Part shown: piece after piece, positions 42,832 through 56,478 of the stretch
Position numbering within the stretch: the stretch's first letter is position 1
Layout: every line of letters begins with the position of its first letter
Assembly (NCBI GenBank): GCA_021613335.1
Contig: JAJTWR010000272.1
Coordinates: forward strand, 1,227,501-1,291,500
Direction of reading: 5' to 3'
DNA from: Whitmania pigra
Taxonomy: Eukaryota > Annelida > Clitellata > Hirudinida > Haemopidae
DNA: 64,000 nt
Notes under the pieces: generated by a model
Told to the model about the DNA's origin: nothing
Databases searched by the model: none
What the model saw: the letters and a program-made list of their open reading frames with translations, nothing else
Program-made: the position numbers and the translations under genes

Positions 42832-45800
42832 GGGCCTAAGCAGTACCCATATCCGGCGTATACATCGGAATAAGAAAGCGAAAGCAAAACTCTTACATTC
42901 ACGTTTGCTGTCTTCTACCATGATGGACTCCTACATATACATCTGTATACATGCTTCTACCTATATATGTATATATAAATATGTATATATATATATGCTT
43001 CTACCTATATATGTATGTATGTATATATATCCATGCTTCAACGGGCACCACGAACATGACCGCTCTCGAACCGACCACCTAACTCAGCGTTGCTAAAATG
43101 CAATCATTATTCGAACGACCTCACGACTTGCCATAATCTCGCCACCCATTACCATCGGTACAAAGTAATGCATTACGACCTTGCATCACTATCATCCCTA
43201 TCATCACTATCACCACTATCATCACTTTCGAAAACAACGCAAACCGACCGTTCCCATTATTTTCTTACAACATTCAACTTTCATTGCGCTATACTTCCAT
43301 GATTGTTCATCAAAGAGGCGATAGGTGAACATATATGGAACATATATCGAACATATATCGATACACCAACGAACATTTCAGACTTAACTGACTAAAATAA
43401 ATATATATGCTCCGGATAACATCAATTTGAACGATTACACAATTAATCAAGTAACCCCTAATTCAAAGTTATTCTTTAAAATATTCAATAGTTTATCATA
43501 ATTAATAATAAAATTCACAATTCATATTTTAGTTAAAGCTTAAAGTAATTCCGTTGAAGAAGCTAACCATAATTTAATGATCGGCAATGAATTCGCAGAT
43601 AAAAGTCTGCAGGTGCAAAAAAATAATTCAAACAAGAATCGAACGCAGCCTGTTTACGACGCCACTGAAAACTCAAACTTCGCCCTGGGGTTTAAGACTA
43701 ATTAATTGACTAGTTGCGCTCGCAAGCAGTCTTCTGACAAGTCCTCTTGATCAAAATATTTCGATTTAACTCATAATTTTGGTCAATCAAGATATCTTAA
43801 CTTACAAAATTCGTTTGAAGTTGATAAAAATCTGAATTTTCAATCGAGTGATATCGTGAATAGCAGGCATAATGTGAAAAAAAGCTTCATCCGAACTTTC
43901 TAATTATAAAGCCTTCAAGTGGAATCATTTCAAAGAAATATGGCGGCCTTAATGAACACACCTGATAACTTTTCTGTTGTTATAGCATCAATAGCAACAA
44001 TGGCAAAAACGTTAATTACTTTGTTAACACAAGAGTTAAAATAGGTTTTTAGAAAAAAATACACAAAATTAATGTTGAATCGCAAGAGTTGTTTGAAAGT
44101 TTGTTGAGCTTTAAAGAATCTCACACAAAAGGAAAAAGAAATTAAAAAGCAATCCCAGTCAACGATAGTTTTCGTTTCATATTATCCGCCATGTAAAAGC
44201 GAATTAAGTTGAATGACACATCACATAACGCGTCTGCTAATCCTTTTTCTAATTACATCGATAGTTAAATCCCAACCAAGGCTTATTTTCTAATGAGTTT
44301 AGTGGTCAAAACTTCATGCAGCATCCTAACATGTACATGTATATACACGATGAAATCTTAAACTACTTTAGAATAAAAAATAAGATAATTGTTTGTAAGG
44401 GAATTTGTGTCTACCAACCTCTTTTATGCAGGATAGCAAATTAAATTGAAATGGCAAACAGATTTTGAATAAGACAAAAGTCAAAATGGTCTAAACAATT
44501 TAATAATTAAAAAAATACACAGGTCAACTATCGCAAGTTCATCCTTGCCTTCATTTAGAGTTAAAAAACAAAACACAACCGCACTAGCATCGGCCTTCTT
44601 GTTTCCATTCGACACTGCGCTAATGGCGATGGCTTGTTTTTATAAACTATTCCAAATTATTCTTGTGCTAATTTAGTTGCATGAATTAAATTTATTTTTT
44701 TAAATTCCAAAATTAAGTAATTGTTAAATTAAATTTAACATCAGTAATTGTGAAGAAGTAAATTTCTAAATTAAAAGTTGAAAATCTTTCACGCCTTATC
44801 ATAAGTTTTTGTTTTAGATTATGTTACTTAAAGAAAATTTCAAGAGTTGCTTTTAAATTCAAAGATCAATTGTTTTAATTCAAATTTTAAAATAAATCGA
44901 TGTAAATAAGACAAATACACTATTTACATTACATCGAAAGTAGACTGCTTCAAACCAACTGATAATTCGCAGCATCAGATTTGTAAACACTACAGATTGA
45001 AATACTAATATCGAATTTGTAAAAAAAAATCATATTAAATTAACGCAAAAGTGGGGAAGCTTTAATCAATGATGAACAACAGCTGGAGATTTTATTTTAT
45101 TCGATATCTTATTTGTTCAATATTTTATTGAAATGTTTAGTTATTTTATTGACATTTTGCAATTTTTTTAATAATTTTCATAGAATCTCAGTATTTTGTA
45201 TTGTTTTATTACAATATCATTATTAACCACAAAAACATTAAGCATTTGGTTTAATGAACGTGGCTTTAATTCAAAAAAATTCAGTTTGCCAATCATGTCT
45301 TTATAAAATAGAATTAAATTTCGCTTTTGTTTCTTATGTTTGGTTCACACTGAGCCTCTTCTAAACAATTTGTTTGCGTTTGGCCGATGCGGAAAAATAC
45401 TATGATGCACAAATTCATAAAATCGGGGGAAAACCAAGATTTTAAGGTTTCGCAATAAAAACATGTGAGAGTGAATACTTTTTTCTAGAAGGAAAATGTA
45501 TTAAAATTATAATTGTGTGGTTTTATGAAAGTTGCCATTATGATTCTGTTTGCATTTTCATGACGTTCACTTTTAAAATCAATGAATTTGTTCTTTAAAT
45601 TGATATTTATTATTAATAGGTTATTATAATCATAATTCTGAGAATCCAGCAATGTATTAAAATAATAAAATTCCTCGACCGAAGGAACATTTAATAAATA
45701 ATGTTTGATAACTCGTATGATAATGCTAAATTAGTTATTACATTAAATGCAAGTAGTAGGACGCACAGATAACATTCACTCATCCAAAGGAAGTCCTACT

Positions 45801-46043
45801 GCTGCTGCTATTATTATTGTTGTTGTTGTTGTTATTATTAATATTATTATTATTATTATTCATTCAACAGACGGTAGACATTGTCCAGGACTTGTGACAT
45901 ACCACAAGTTAATATTCTTGTAATATCATTTATTACCATTTGTTAGCATTTATTCTACCTATAATCACTTAATCATCATTTTACAAAGCTTAGCAACGCT
46001 AGGCAAGAAGTCAAGGTTTTAGCTCGTTCGTAAAACTTTTCGC

Positions 46044-46099
46044 TTATTTATTTATTTATTTGATTATGGTCCGTTGCATGACTGAGATGATTTGAACTG
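46044..46099. mobile_element. AAAT-tailed retroposon fragment
   Basis: (TTTA)n followed by GATTATGGTCCGTTGCATGA and CTGAGATGATTTGAACT, the same core and orientation as the copy at 12.7 kb. The flanks GCTTATTTATT and GCTTACTTATT may be a target-site duplication. Confidence 0.7.
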
Positions 46100-47058
46100 C
46101 TTACTTATTAAAGTCGAACCCGGTTATGTCACCGGCCTAAGGATTCGCCAACAAGCATCGATATAACCGATGATCGAGATAACCGAAAATCAATTATGGC
46201 GGCGATATATTAACATGATCACAAGCTTCTGTGAGCAGAGTTAAAACATACATATCATTAGAAAATACTGATTCATTACAATTATTTATTAAACTTAAAT
46301 GAATTAATTAAATTATCGTTTCTAATTCTGTTATTTCTGTGTCATTTCTGATGTTCGCCTCTCCTTGACGCACAAGGAACAATAAAAGCTAAGTGGATAG
46401 TCACCTGAAGACACGCAGAGACGGCATTCTGTTGTCGTCCTTGAACTCGATGGATAAAAATAAACCCAGTTCAGATGATTGGTGGTTTGGGAGAATTAAA
46501 CATTTTCTATAAACCACTGAACTGTAAACAACTGTCGATTGTTTAATCTTTATTTCATCGTTCGTGTTGTTAAATGGAAAAATGAAAATTAATGCTTTTG
46601 GATGTTTTATCAATAAATGAAAATGAAAAATAAATGAAATAATATTCTTGTCCTTGTTATTGTTCTTGGTTCCTACAAACGAGAACAAAAATAACGCGAT
46701 TTTCTTGGCTCCGTGAGCGATGTGAGTTAAAAGAGAATGTATTATTCAATGAAATAAATATAATGTAACTACACAACTTGGGACAAAAAATGTAAATAGC
46801 ATTACACATATAATATATTCTATAATTCTACTACATAAATTTAAAAAAATAATATATTCTATATATAATTCTATTATATAAAAAATTAATAACATGAACA
46901 GAATGAACCTAATATTTATTAATATTAACATTTAATAATGAGTTAATGGTGTCCGTAAATAAATAAATGTATTTTAAACACCACTCGAGTAGAAAATAAA
47001 TAAACTAGGTATTTTCTTAGCAATAAAACTATTGATAACATCAAAAGCAATAGGCGCC

Positions 47059-47103
<45 letters not shown>

Positions 47104-48338
47104 TATTCTTTTTTACAGTACTATAAAAATAAATTCATAAATGATGCGAATATTGGAAATATTTTAATATAACTAAATGATATTTCAATCTTAAAAATAA
47201 ATATAAATAAATTAAATTAAATATTATGCAAATGAAATGATAGATGATAAAAAAATGACTTTGAAATGTGTATGTTTACTGTAAATATTACACATCCACA
47301 CATCACTGTTCGGCCGTATTAGATCAAAGTAATGTCATCCACAAATATCATTAATAATAATAATAACCATCAATAAGGCAGGCTATCGATTATCAAACAT
47401 AAACTTACTGCACAACACAACATAATACCAGCCTAACCCATGCAAATGAGCCTCTTAGGAAGGATCCCATGTTGTCCTGGATTGGATGTAATGGATTAAT
47501 TAGGCATTCACATTAGCATGATGAACAATGCTGTCTAGTGTTTTTGTCCTGAATTCGTGTTGCAAATAAGTACCATTACTTCGCGTATTTCGGAAACAAT
47601 TAATTGGAAAGGCTTTCTAAAAAGATCGATTTAGTTGTAATAATTCCTACAAATAATGCATTTCTAATTCATTCATTTCTATTCATTCATTTCTAATCAT
47701 TCCCAAGCACTCTCTTCAATTGGCTTCATCTTGGATGGTCTTGAAAAGTGTAAATATTTGCACGTCGATTATCTGCCTTTGCTAGTGTTTGCATATTTCT
47801 GAATATGTGCATATTTTTCTGTATTCAACAGGCGTATGGTTGTATTTCTTTTTAACTCGAACAACATGATATGGCTCACTCACTTCAAACAAATTCAAAA
47901 ATAAAAAATGTTTATACAAGCAATCATAAAACGATTTCTTCGATGCTTAATGTACTGAAGAATTGTACGCGACGTGTGGTTAAAACGCTGGTAATTTAAA
48001 ATAAAACTTAAATGTTTTACAAAAGATGGTAACAGTGATTTATATAATTAGCAAAATATAGTTAGCAAAATGTCAATTTACAATAATTCTGAAAGCGATG
48101 GTAATTAAATACAATGCATTTCAAAATTTTCTCTAACTCCAATAATTTCGATGTTTAAAAAAATACGAATTCAATAAATGTTGACAAGTATAAACAGGAA
48201 GCGGGAGCTGAATGGTTGATTGCCTGTCACCACTGCTGACTAACCTCATCCAGGTGAACACGCTAGGCCAACACCTTTATCAACCTTTGTAAGCCCCTTT
48301 TAGGCTTAAGTAAGGCTCGCTCGAGTTACAACGCTAAG

Positions 48339-48455
48339 AACGCTCTTTTGAAATTTTCAATTCGTGTTCAAGCAAGAAAGGATTTGCTAATTTATTTCTC
48401 CAAGGATCTGAACGTTTACTTAACGTTGGACTTAACAACTTCAAGTCGCAGTAAG
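48339..48455 (+). other. Possible 5' untranslated exon of the BRICHOS gene
   Basis: Moderately GC-rich sequence ending in a very strong donor (GTAAG|GTGAGT at 48451-48461). It lies 1.4 kb upstream of the proposed first coding exon on the same strand. No direct link is visible. Confidence 0.3.
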
Positions 48456-49207
48456 GTGAGTCAGTCTTCATTTTTCATGTTTGTGAGCCTTCGAGATGGT
48501 TGGTCTTACATTTTTCATCGAAAAACAAAGTTATCGGCGATTGATTGATTGATTCACCCTAACGCATTTGCAGCGATAAATAATTATTAATTAATGAGCG
48601 CTCCATTAGTGTTTCATTTGTAGCAAAGGAAATTCGGCTTGATATTTTTTTGTGGATATGAGCGAAATAAGGGCATCTTAAATACGAATTTAAGGGACTT
48701 AAATAATCTAATTAGACCAATTATTAATCAATTAATTAGACTAATTAGACTGTTCATTTTTTCTTTAAACGTACAGGAAGGTATTTGCCTCTTTATCGAC
48801 TTAAAGAATTTTCGTACACAAATATTTTCCTGATGCTAATTACTTATTAATTAAAAAAATTAGTATAGTAAAGTTAATAATTAGATTTTTATCGAATCAA
48901 ACTTTTATTTCTGCTTTGAACAAGTTTTCATTCGGTTGAAATTCTAATTTTTGGACGATTCTTGTTCTCGATTTGAATTGTTGAAATCTTTTAATTTTAA
49001 AATGTCTTAAATGAATACCTTAATAGTTGATATGTCATTCTAATAGAAATGTCTTAAATGTCATACGTGTCACATGTCTCCGTCTCGAAATTTTTGCTAG
49101 TGATTTGCTTGACGTGGCGAATCAATAATTGTCATTTTAAAATAAAGTCACCATTCATTATCTGTTATTCCATGTATTTAAGATCCATTCTCAATGTTGG
49201 CTCATGT

Positions 49208-49313
49208 TACCGTCCTAATCATCTTAGTTATGTAACGGACGTTATTAAAACAATTTATCCAAATCATCTTAGTTGTGCAACGCGCTATAATCAATTAAAT
49301 AAATAAATAAATG
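49208..49313. mobile_element. Two head-to-tail AAAT-tailed retroposon cores
   Basis: CCTAATCATCTTAGTTATGT and CCAAATCATCTTAGTTGTGC occur in tandem, and the second ends in (AAAT)n. They are reverse complement to the 12.7-kb copy. Confidence 0.65.
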
Positions 49314-49916
49314 TTTTTGTTTGGCATAATAATTCTATTATGGAATCTACCGCGAGCGCAAATGCACGTAATTCGTGGAGCATGTTAGGATGTTTATGTT
49401 AATTAATTAACGATTACCCAAACCGTTCCATTGATAAGCAAATTTTTCTCGAATTTGCATAAACACTTACCTCGTAACACTTACAAAAGCCCGCGGCGTG
49501 CTTTGTAAAATCTGAGGCTGCAGGTAGTACAGGTAATACAGGTAACAATACCGATTGTTAAACAATGAATGCATTCACCCCTTAAATGGTTATAGCAGAG
49601 TGTAGACACTAAGAAACAGCGAGCTTCGTAGTAAGATTGTACAGGTAAATGCTTCATCGAATTTTACACAACAATTGCTCGTTCCTATGAATTACTGAAA
49701 CTGCTTAACTTTTTGATAGTTTATGTTCAATTATAGTTTATAGTCAATTCTGAAATTAAATTAAAATTCGAAAAGTTAAAATTCTTCAGAAAAACGTTCA
49801 GACATTTAAATCACTTTTAAAGTGCTTAAAAAGACATTCGATCCGTTTTACTCGAAGCGAATTGGTAATTTAATTTATTTAAATTATTTAAATTATTTAC
49901 TTTAAAGAAGTGGATC

Positions 49917-49982
49917 ATGGTGGCTCCGACCCATTCGATAATCTACAAACCTGCAAAGGATTTACAGAGGTCTTCTGCAGAG
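49917..49982 (+). CDS. BRICHOS gene, proposed first coding exon
   Basis: ATG at 49917 gives MVAPTHSIIYKPAKDLQRSS and ends GAG|GTTAGT in phase 0. An acceptor-like TTTAAAG lies just before it. The join to 51737 (GTCAAG|GTACTG) is in phase, but that acceptor has a weak pyrimidine tract. Confidence 0.55.
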
Positions 49983-52900
49983 GTTAGTTTATCGTAAACA
50001 GTTTTTCGTTTGAAAGTTGAGAAGAACGTGGATGACGAGATTTATGTAAGAACCCCATGAAATATTATTCTACTGAATTGTTCAATTTTGTCGATATTTA
50101 AGTTAATGTCGATTAAAAGAAAATCCAGAGGTATATTTTAAATTTTGAATTATTGATGCTAATCTAAAATTGTTATTGTTAAGAACACGTTTTTCAGTAC
50201 ATATAATCCCGTCAAGTATTTTTTTTGAACGCCATGTGAAAATCTCACCTGAATTTTCACGGCATTGTTTAGTTACACCTTTTGTGTTTATTATTATTAT
50301 TATTATTATTTAGCTATTTCTCATCGAATTCTTCTTCTATTGTTGGCATTATTGACTTTTTATGTTCACCATATTTGACATTCATATCAGGCCTACATAT
50401 AACCAACCGTTATCTCATCTTAGAATTGCCATTGTGTCTCATTAAAAAAAATGCCAAAGGATTTGCGACGTGACATTTTTTAGAATAAAAATTATTTTTA
50501 TTGAATTTTTTCTTATGAAGGTGTAACTTTTAATTTAAGCAAATACTACCAATGCATTATTGACATTAAAAGCCAAAATGAATATGAATGTGAAAATCAT
50601 TTAAACGTTTGTAAATCCTTTTCTAAAACGGAATACCTTCAATGCTTACAGGCAAAGAATAATGACTATCGCATTCACATCCATTACAAACGGATCGGTC
50701 TGTAAATAGATTATGATAATAGTAATAATAACAAAATTTAATGTCAACACTCATAATTGCAATAAGCAATTGACTTGCTGTTGTCGCGTTGCTGGCTCTA
50801 ACATTGATTAACTGGTTGCGTGACCTGTTTCTCATCGAAATATAATTTTAATTCTTTGTTCAGACTCATCCATGAATGACGATTTTACGATTTGTGTTTG
50901 CTTTCTTATTATGCTTACATTTCGACAGGTTCTTTTATTCTCTTTGAAGGCGATTGTTCAAGTATTACAAAGTATGACAAAGTAAATGCTTAAACTTACT
51001 CAATGCGAACATGCTGTGCGTCTATCATACTTCATAAGTCGAAAATATCTTCGAGAATAATCTTGAAATTATTGCCTTAACTCAATGAAAACTGCACTTA
51101 ACTGTTGGTCTGATGATAGCGATGGAAGGAAGAAATTAAAAAGAATAATTACACTGTCCTTCTCAATGCGCCGTTTTTGTCTTGATAATGATGCTGTTAA
51201 AAATATAATCAAAAGAACTTATTCAGCCTGTGGAATGACAAAAATTGATGTGCTACTTATAATGAACAGAGTAAAGCATCAGTAATATTGTTACTATTAA
51301 TCCTGATTGCATATAATATTAATTCAATAACATTGCTAATGTAATATCGTTAATACCAATTGCTAATAATAACAATAATAACAACAATAATAAAAACTGA
51401 ATTTACGAAGCGCGATACTTGAAGATCTTAACTGCTCAGCAAAATACTTGAGAAGGGAATATTGCAACCAGAAGAATGAAGTTTCGTGGATATTTAGTGT
51501 CTGAGTAATTGTTGTTTCTCACTCGTACTTACCAATAATAACTTGATCAATTCTACGTTGAAGCAGTAATAGTACGTGATAACCTAATAATCACAATAAC
51601 ATATAATAGCATAATTAACATAGCACTTTCATATTTGTCATGGTACAAACGTACAAAATAAAATAATAAGCACAATAATATGTAATAGCATAATAACATA
51701 ATAAGCACAATAATGTACAAGAACATATTTGTCAAGGTACTGGACAAAGAAAAACTAATAGAGGATGGAGTGAGTCAAGGAAGACATTCCAGCAGGAAAC
51801 TCTGGATCCTCATCATCATTATGCTTCTGATTCTTCTGGTTGTCTGCCTATTCTGCTCCGCCATGTTTCTCAGACAAGCAATCATTTGGGTGATTTAAAT
51901 TAACAATAATAATAATATTAATATTAATAATCGTCAATCATCATAATATAATAAGTAGCTATTATCATTATTATAATGGAATTAATTATAATGGAATAAT
52001 TTGAACATTAGAGAAGTAAGTTCTGATGTTTACTTAATGACATAATAAATTATATGCTAACTATATTAGTATTTTTAAGTTTATTTAATATGTGAACTTT
52101 AGCGTTTACAAATGATTTCTAACAATCTAATCGCCTTTATAAATTCATTAGCCACTTTTGTTATAAAACAGAGTTCTCAAAACAAAAAACATGAAATCGA
52201 GAGCGACTTGTTAAGGCAGATGTCAGTTTCAAAGTTTGAGAAAAACGAACATTCCGCCATCTTCTGGAATTTCCAGAGTGTAAGTAAACATTATTATAAA
52301 TACAACAAGTTAGAAATCTATTTATTGATATTTATTTAAGTTTATTATTATTATTATTATTAACATTTATATTTTGCATGCAGAAGATTTAATTGTAAAT
52401 TATAAATTGACAAGATGAAAATCACCAGGGTTTCCAAACTGTGAGGACGATGGCAAGAGGGGAGCCTGTTTGTTACGTCTTCAAAATTGACAACAGTAGT
52501 TACACGAGCTTCTTAATGCAAAATAATGGCGAAAAAAAGGTAATTGTTTCTATTCTTACTAAAAATATTTTAAATATAATATTACGTCATATTCATTAAA
52601 AATTTTAAAAATAATAATATTTAGAAACTGATTCGCATTTGACATTTTATAAACAGGCGGTCAAGTTAGAATTAGAACACAAAACAATCGAAAATTATCA
52701 TCATTTTTGCAATTTCTCCGACATTCCATAAATCTATATTTTATTATTTCGTATAAGTCCTGCATAGCACACTTGAATTTTTAAGCATATGCTTATTATT
52801 AAGCACTTATTTGACAAGAGCGCTTACTCTGACTTCAAAGTTCGATTTTCAATTTTGGCAAAGAAATAAATTTTTAGTCTGACAAATTTTACAACATTTT

Positions 52901-54387
52901 TTTGATCCTAAATATTAATATAACTTAAGAATTATTTAAAGTCGGCCAATATAGATAGAAAATACCTATTTCGACTAATATGCCAAGTTAGAATTTTGCA
53001 TTGGGCATTGAGTTCACAGCAGTTAAGAAGAGCGGGATATGTTTATTACCATTCTATATTTTTAAATAACAATTAATATTATTGCACTATTCACTAAAAT
53101 AAATAAATTCAATCACCCACTTGTTTTATCTAAAACAAGGAGTATATTTTGATTTAATGAAATTGAAAACTTTTAGGACAACAAGCCGACAAAGACGAAC
53201 CTCTTTTACGTTCATTCAGACACAAGAAGCCTCAATGAAGACTTGATTCCAACTTTGGGACACGAGGCTTACGAGGCCTGCAAGAATGACAGGGTCGTGT
53301 GGTTGACCTCTTACCCTCTCGATCACCAAGATGGTGCATCCACCAGCCTTCCTGGTAAAGAACTGGTATTTTTAAATAATCTAAAAATAGTTATTATTCA
53401 TATTAATGCGTAAAGCTAAGAGGCTGTGGAGATAATAAATAAAGGGAAGTTCACGAAAGAAGGAACCACGTTAAGTTTCACGTGGTACTTGAATATTCAA
53501 GTGTCAACAATTTATTCATTGTCATTCAATGATTGATTATTCATTATGAGTAATTAATCTTCGTGCATTTTTAATTTTTAATTTCCAAATCTCAACACCC
53601 AAACAAGAGTTTCCCAAAATATCTATGAATGTAAGTTAATCATAAGCGTGCACTCATTCTTTCTTAAAAATAATTTTTTATTTGTAACATTTTAATGTTC
53701 TTATTTGACAATATTTATAATTTACTGGTTTAAATCTTTTTGATATTAAAATTATGTTTTCTTTCACTTATAAATCGACACATTTTGCCACAAATGTTTT
53801 TCATATTGTTTCTTATCAAGGTAAAATGTGATAGCGCTAGATGCTGTTGACTAAGGTCCTAAAAGTAAAGCTAGGTCTTATCAATGAACAAGTTCCTTGT
53901 TGCAGCTCAAAAGTTTCAAAAAAAAAACGGCGATATCAGTTGCACTTCATTTGTACAGCGCCATATGCGGAGCGTCAGAGGCACTTCTTGTAACGATTTA
54001 TATAGCGCTCTTTCCCAAGGGCGCTGGCGGCAGTGCAGGCTGGGTTTCGAACACGACACATTACGACTGTTGCCATTACCGCCCATTCGGCCAACCTGCA
54101 TGCAAACAAATCAACGAATTGTCGCATTTTGTTTTCTATTAGGAGGTTTTCATTTAACTTTTTTTTTTTGTAAAATCGATGCATGCCAATTTTACTTAAC
54201 TTTCACAGATGATGAACCCAAGAGATGGAAGAGAAATATTCGTAGCTGCAGAACGAGTTGCTGTTACCGCGTCTGCTGTTGTGACGTGCACCACTTTATT
54301 TGGGAAGTTGCCGAGGAGTTCAACTGTAACCACGTCTGCAACAGGTGTTCCAAGTTTTACCGCCCAGTCGTGCAGAGAATATGTTAG
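49917..54387 (+). CDS. BRICHOS-domain type II membrane proprotein (6 exons, 287 aa)
   Basis: Exons: 49917-49982, 51737-51889, 52103-52279, 52429-52539, 53177-53354, 54209-54387. All phases match (0,0,0,0,1) and the total is 288 codons. Residues 44-67 are a single hydrophobic helix after a basic RKLW, with no signal peptide, so type II topology is expected. The BRICHOS domain covers about 122-215: FWNFQSGFQTVRTM, then CYVFKIDNSS with Cys147, then EACKNDRVVWLTSYP with Cys204, which is the conserved disulfide pair. RWKR at 234-237 is a furin-type site. The 50-residue tail has ten cysteines. This layout matches chondromodulin/tenomodulin and ITM2 relatives, in which BRICHOS chaperones the released C-terminal peptide. 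Exon 1 is the least certain; translation could instead start at the ATG at 51713. A SINE lies in the last intron. Confidence 0.85.
52103..53354 (+). CDS. BRICHOS domain exons (52103-52279, 52429-52539, 53177-53354)
   Basis: Donors are AGT|GTAAGT, AAG|GTAATT and CCTG|GTAAAG; acceptors are CTTTAG, ACCAG and TTTTAG. They carry the linker, the first strand (FWNFQSG), Cys147 in EPVCYVFKID, and Cys204 in YEACKNDRVVWL. Confidence 0.88.
53995..54107 (-). mobile_element. tRNA-derived SINE copy (minus strand)
   Basis: Read on the minus strand: an A-box-like GGTTGGCCGAATGGGCGG near the 5' end (about 54082-54099), a B-box-like TGTTCGAAACCC (about 54042-54053), and a 3' end GCGCTATATAAATC. A second tail-like motif, GGCGCTGTACAAATG, lies at about 53949-53963. 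It sits in the last intron of the BRICHOS gene. Confidence 0.8.
54209..54387 (+). CDS. BRICHOS gene last exon: furin site and ten-cysteine tail
   Basis: Starts after TTTCACAG and ends TGTTAG. It encodes DEPKRWKRN, then a tail with Cys at 242, 246, 247, 251, 252 and 253 and four more to the C-terminal Cys287. Codon use is GC-rich compared with the flanking AT-rich DNA. Confidence 0.88.
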
Positions 54388-54423
54388 CCTACCCACCCAA
54401 CACTATTGATGGAGGTTTTAGTC

Positions 54424-54486
54424 GAGACTGAGAGACTGAGAGACTGAGAGACTGAGAGACTGAGAGACTGAGAGACTGAGAGACTA
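54424..54486. repeat. 8-bp GACTGAGA minisatellite
   Basis: About 7.5 perfect copies directly after the BRICHOS stop codon, so probably within its 3' untranslated region. Confidence 0.93.
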
Positions 54487-56099
54487 GTGCAGCGGTGTTG
54501 ATTGAATTGCTATAATAATAATAATAATGTGGACTGAATTGCTATTTTATCTTTATAAATATTTATTTAATATATTAAATAGTTATATTATTATTAATAA
54601 TATTATTAATATTGATTTTTTCTCGTCGCAAAAAGTGCCGCTTCATAAAATCTTAAATTTTTTTTTTTTAAGTTCAGTAATTGCGACTAAGAATTTGTCA
54701 CGTCACACAATCTCTTTGTAGCGACCACTTAGTTTGACCTACAAAGATTATTGCTACGTGTTGCTTGCGCGTTTACCAGATTTAAATTTTTTTTCTTATT
54801 TCTTTTTATTTTTGTTTTTTACCTGGATTAAAGATCTATAATAGAGTTTCCCATTTTTAAATCTTATTAAAATCATACTTCTAAAAATGAATTTGTTAAT
54901 GCGTGATAAGTCCACTGGTTTTATAGCTGTTATTTATAAGTGTAGGTAATGAATAAGTTATTGCTATAAGAATTGTAACAAAAACTGCTGTGCAACAGGC
55001 TTGAAAGTAACCGACCACGGTCTTCATTTGAAGGAACGTTACCCTGATTTTTCAAAATTGCAAGGGTCAATCGAAAAAGCATGAACAATTAACAAGAATT
55101 AAATGTAATCGAAGGTGTGTTAGTCATATTCCTAAACTACGAAAAATCTTTCCTTTACTCTTTTGCTCTCATTGGACATCGGAGAAAATGGAATTAATTA
55201 GTCTCAGTAAAATACAAGCAGACAGCAAAAACAGTGCCTAGACGTGCATTTCTAGGATATAATCCCGACAACAATATTTGCGTAAAATATCCAATAAAGC
55301 AATCGTATGGAAATGAAATAAAAATATCAAATTTGGTATACACAAACTTAGATGCATTTGAAACTAGTTGCTTCGAGTAGTAAATTGACCGTTAAAACGA
55401 AAAAAAAACAATGACTGATGGCCTTTATTACAGAATATGAGAATAATTTGAGACTTTATAAAATTTATTGGTATCGTAATGTTTCAGAAAAAGTAGGCTT
55501 TGAATTTCAGAATTTTTTAGAATAAATTTAAAGAAATACAAATGATATCACGAAATGAGTTTTAAACAAAATATTATTTACATCATATAATTTTAATTTA
55601 TTTTTACTTACTGGCGACATCACCGTCGACTTTCAAAAAACTATCTAAAATGCTCATTTATTGTAAAGCAGCAGTCATATATTTAAAAATCTTTACTTAC
55701 AATATATAATTAAAGTTAAATACAGCCATAAATTAGACCGAATTGAAAATAAAAGTAGAGAGTGAGATGGCCAGTCTCCTGGATTTTCATCTAAAACTTC
55801 TCCGTAAACTAAATGCACTTGCAGCGCTACTTTAATTAGCGATGCAATTTAAATGATGTAACAAATTCGTCAGCAATATCATCTAGAATTCATCAATCAT
55901 TGACGTCAGCGCTATAGCCAGCCTACTTATGTCAACGCAGTGAATAACAAGTTGTCCGTGCCTTTAATTTTATGCAAAATATTTTGATTTAATATTTATA
56001 ATATTAATTTAAAATAATTAAAATTAATTTAATAAAAAGTCGGTCATAATTTTCGCAAAGCGTACTTAAATTCAAAACGAACGGATGAGTAATCTTCTC

Positions 56100-56203
56100 G
56101 GGCGTGACTTGCTTTGTGTAGGTTGGCGCTGTCGTTGCACAAGTTTTTTTTATAAGTCTTAGGTTTCCGACATTTTAGTGAGAATTCGTTTGATTCTGGG
56201 GCA
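56100..56203 (+). other. Possible 5' untranslated exon of the ERM gene
   Basis: Ends in a strong donor CAG|GTGAGA; the next acceptor TTTTAACAG (56418-56426) opens the exon that carries the start codon. The 5' edge is unknown. Confidence 0.4.
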
Positions 56204-56426
56204 GGTGAGATTTACGAAATGCCTTCCGAGATTTTTATCTTCATATTCGTGTTGAGATACGGCTGTTCCGGGTCTAGATTTATATGACCTAAGGATAACG
56301 GTTCTAAGCTTTCAGGATATAGCTTATTTCTTGTGTCGGTACCGACGGTACCTATTAAATGTAAAACCTGACACGTTTATCGTTATGAGACGTGATTTCA
56401 CTCCAATTTTAAATTACTTTTAACAG

Positions 56427-56478
56427 ATTTTCCTTGAATTTTTTTCATTTGTTCCTGGATTAAGAGAAACATTTCAAC

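Larger units (their letters stand above)
54388..56426. other. 3' flank of the BRICHOS gene and ERM promoter region
   Basis: AT-rich and without coding signal. A likely untranslated first exon of the ERM gene ends at 56203 (GGGGCAG|GTGAGA), in the more GC-rich 56090-56203. Confidence 0.5.

Noticed and set aside
53884..54208. Upstream part of the 167-codon ORF before the BRICHOS last exon
   Set aside because: That part is a reversed SINE plus intron; only the part after the acceptor at 54208 is coding.
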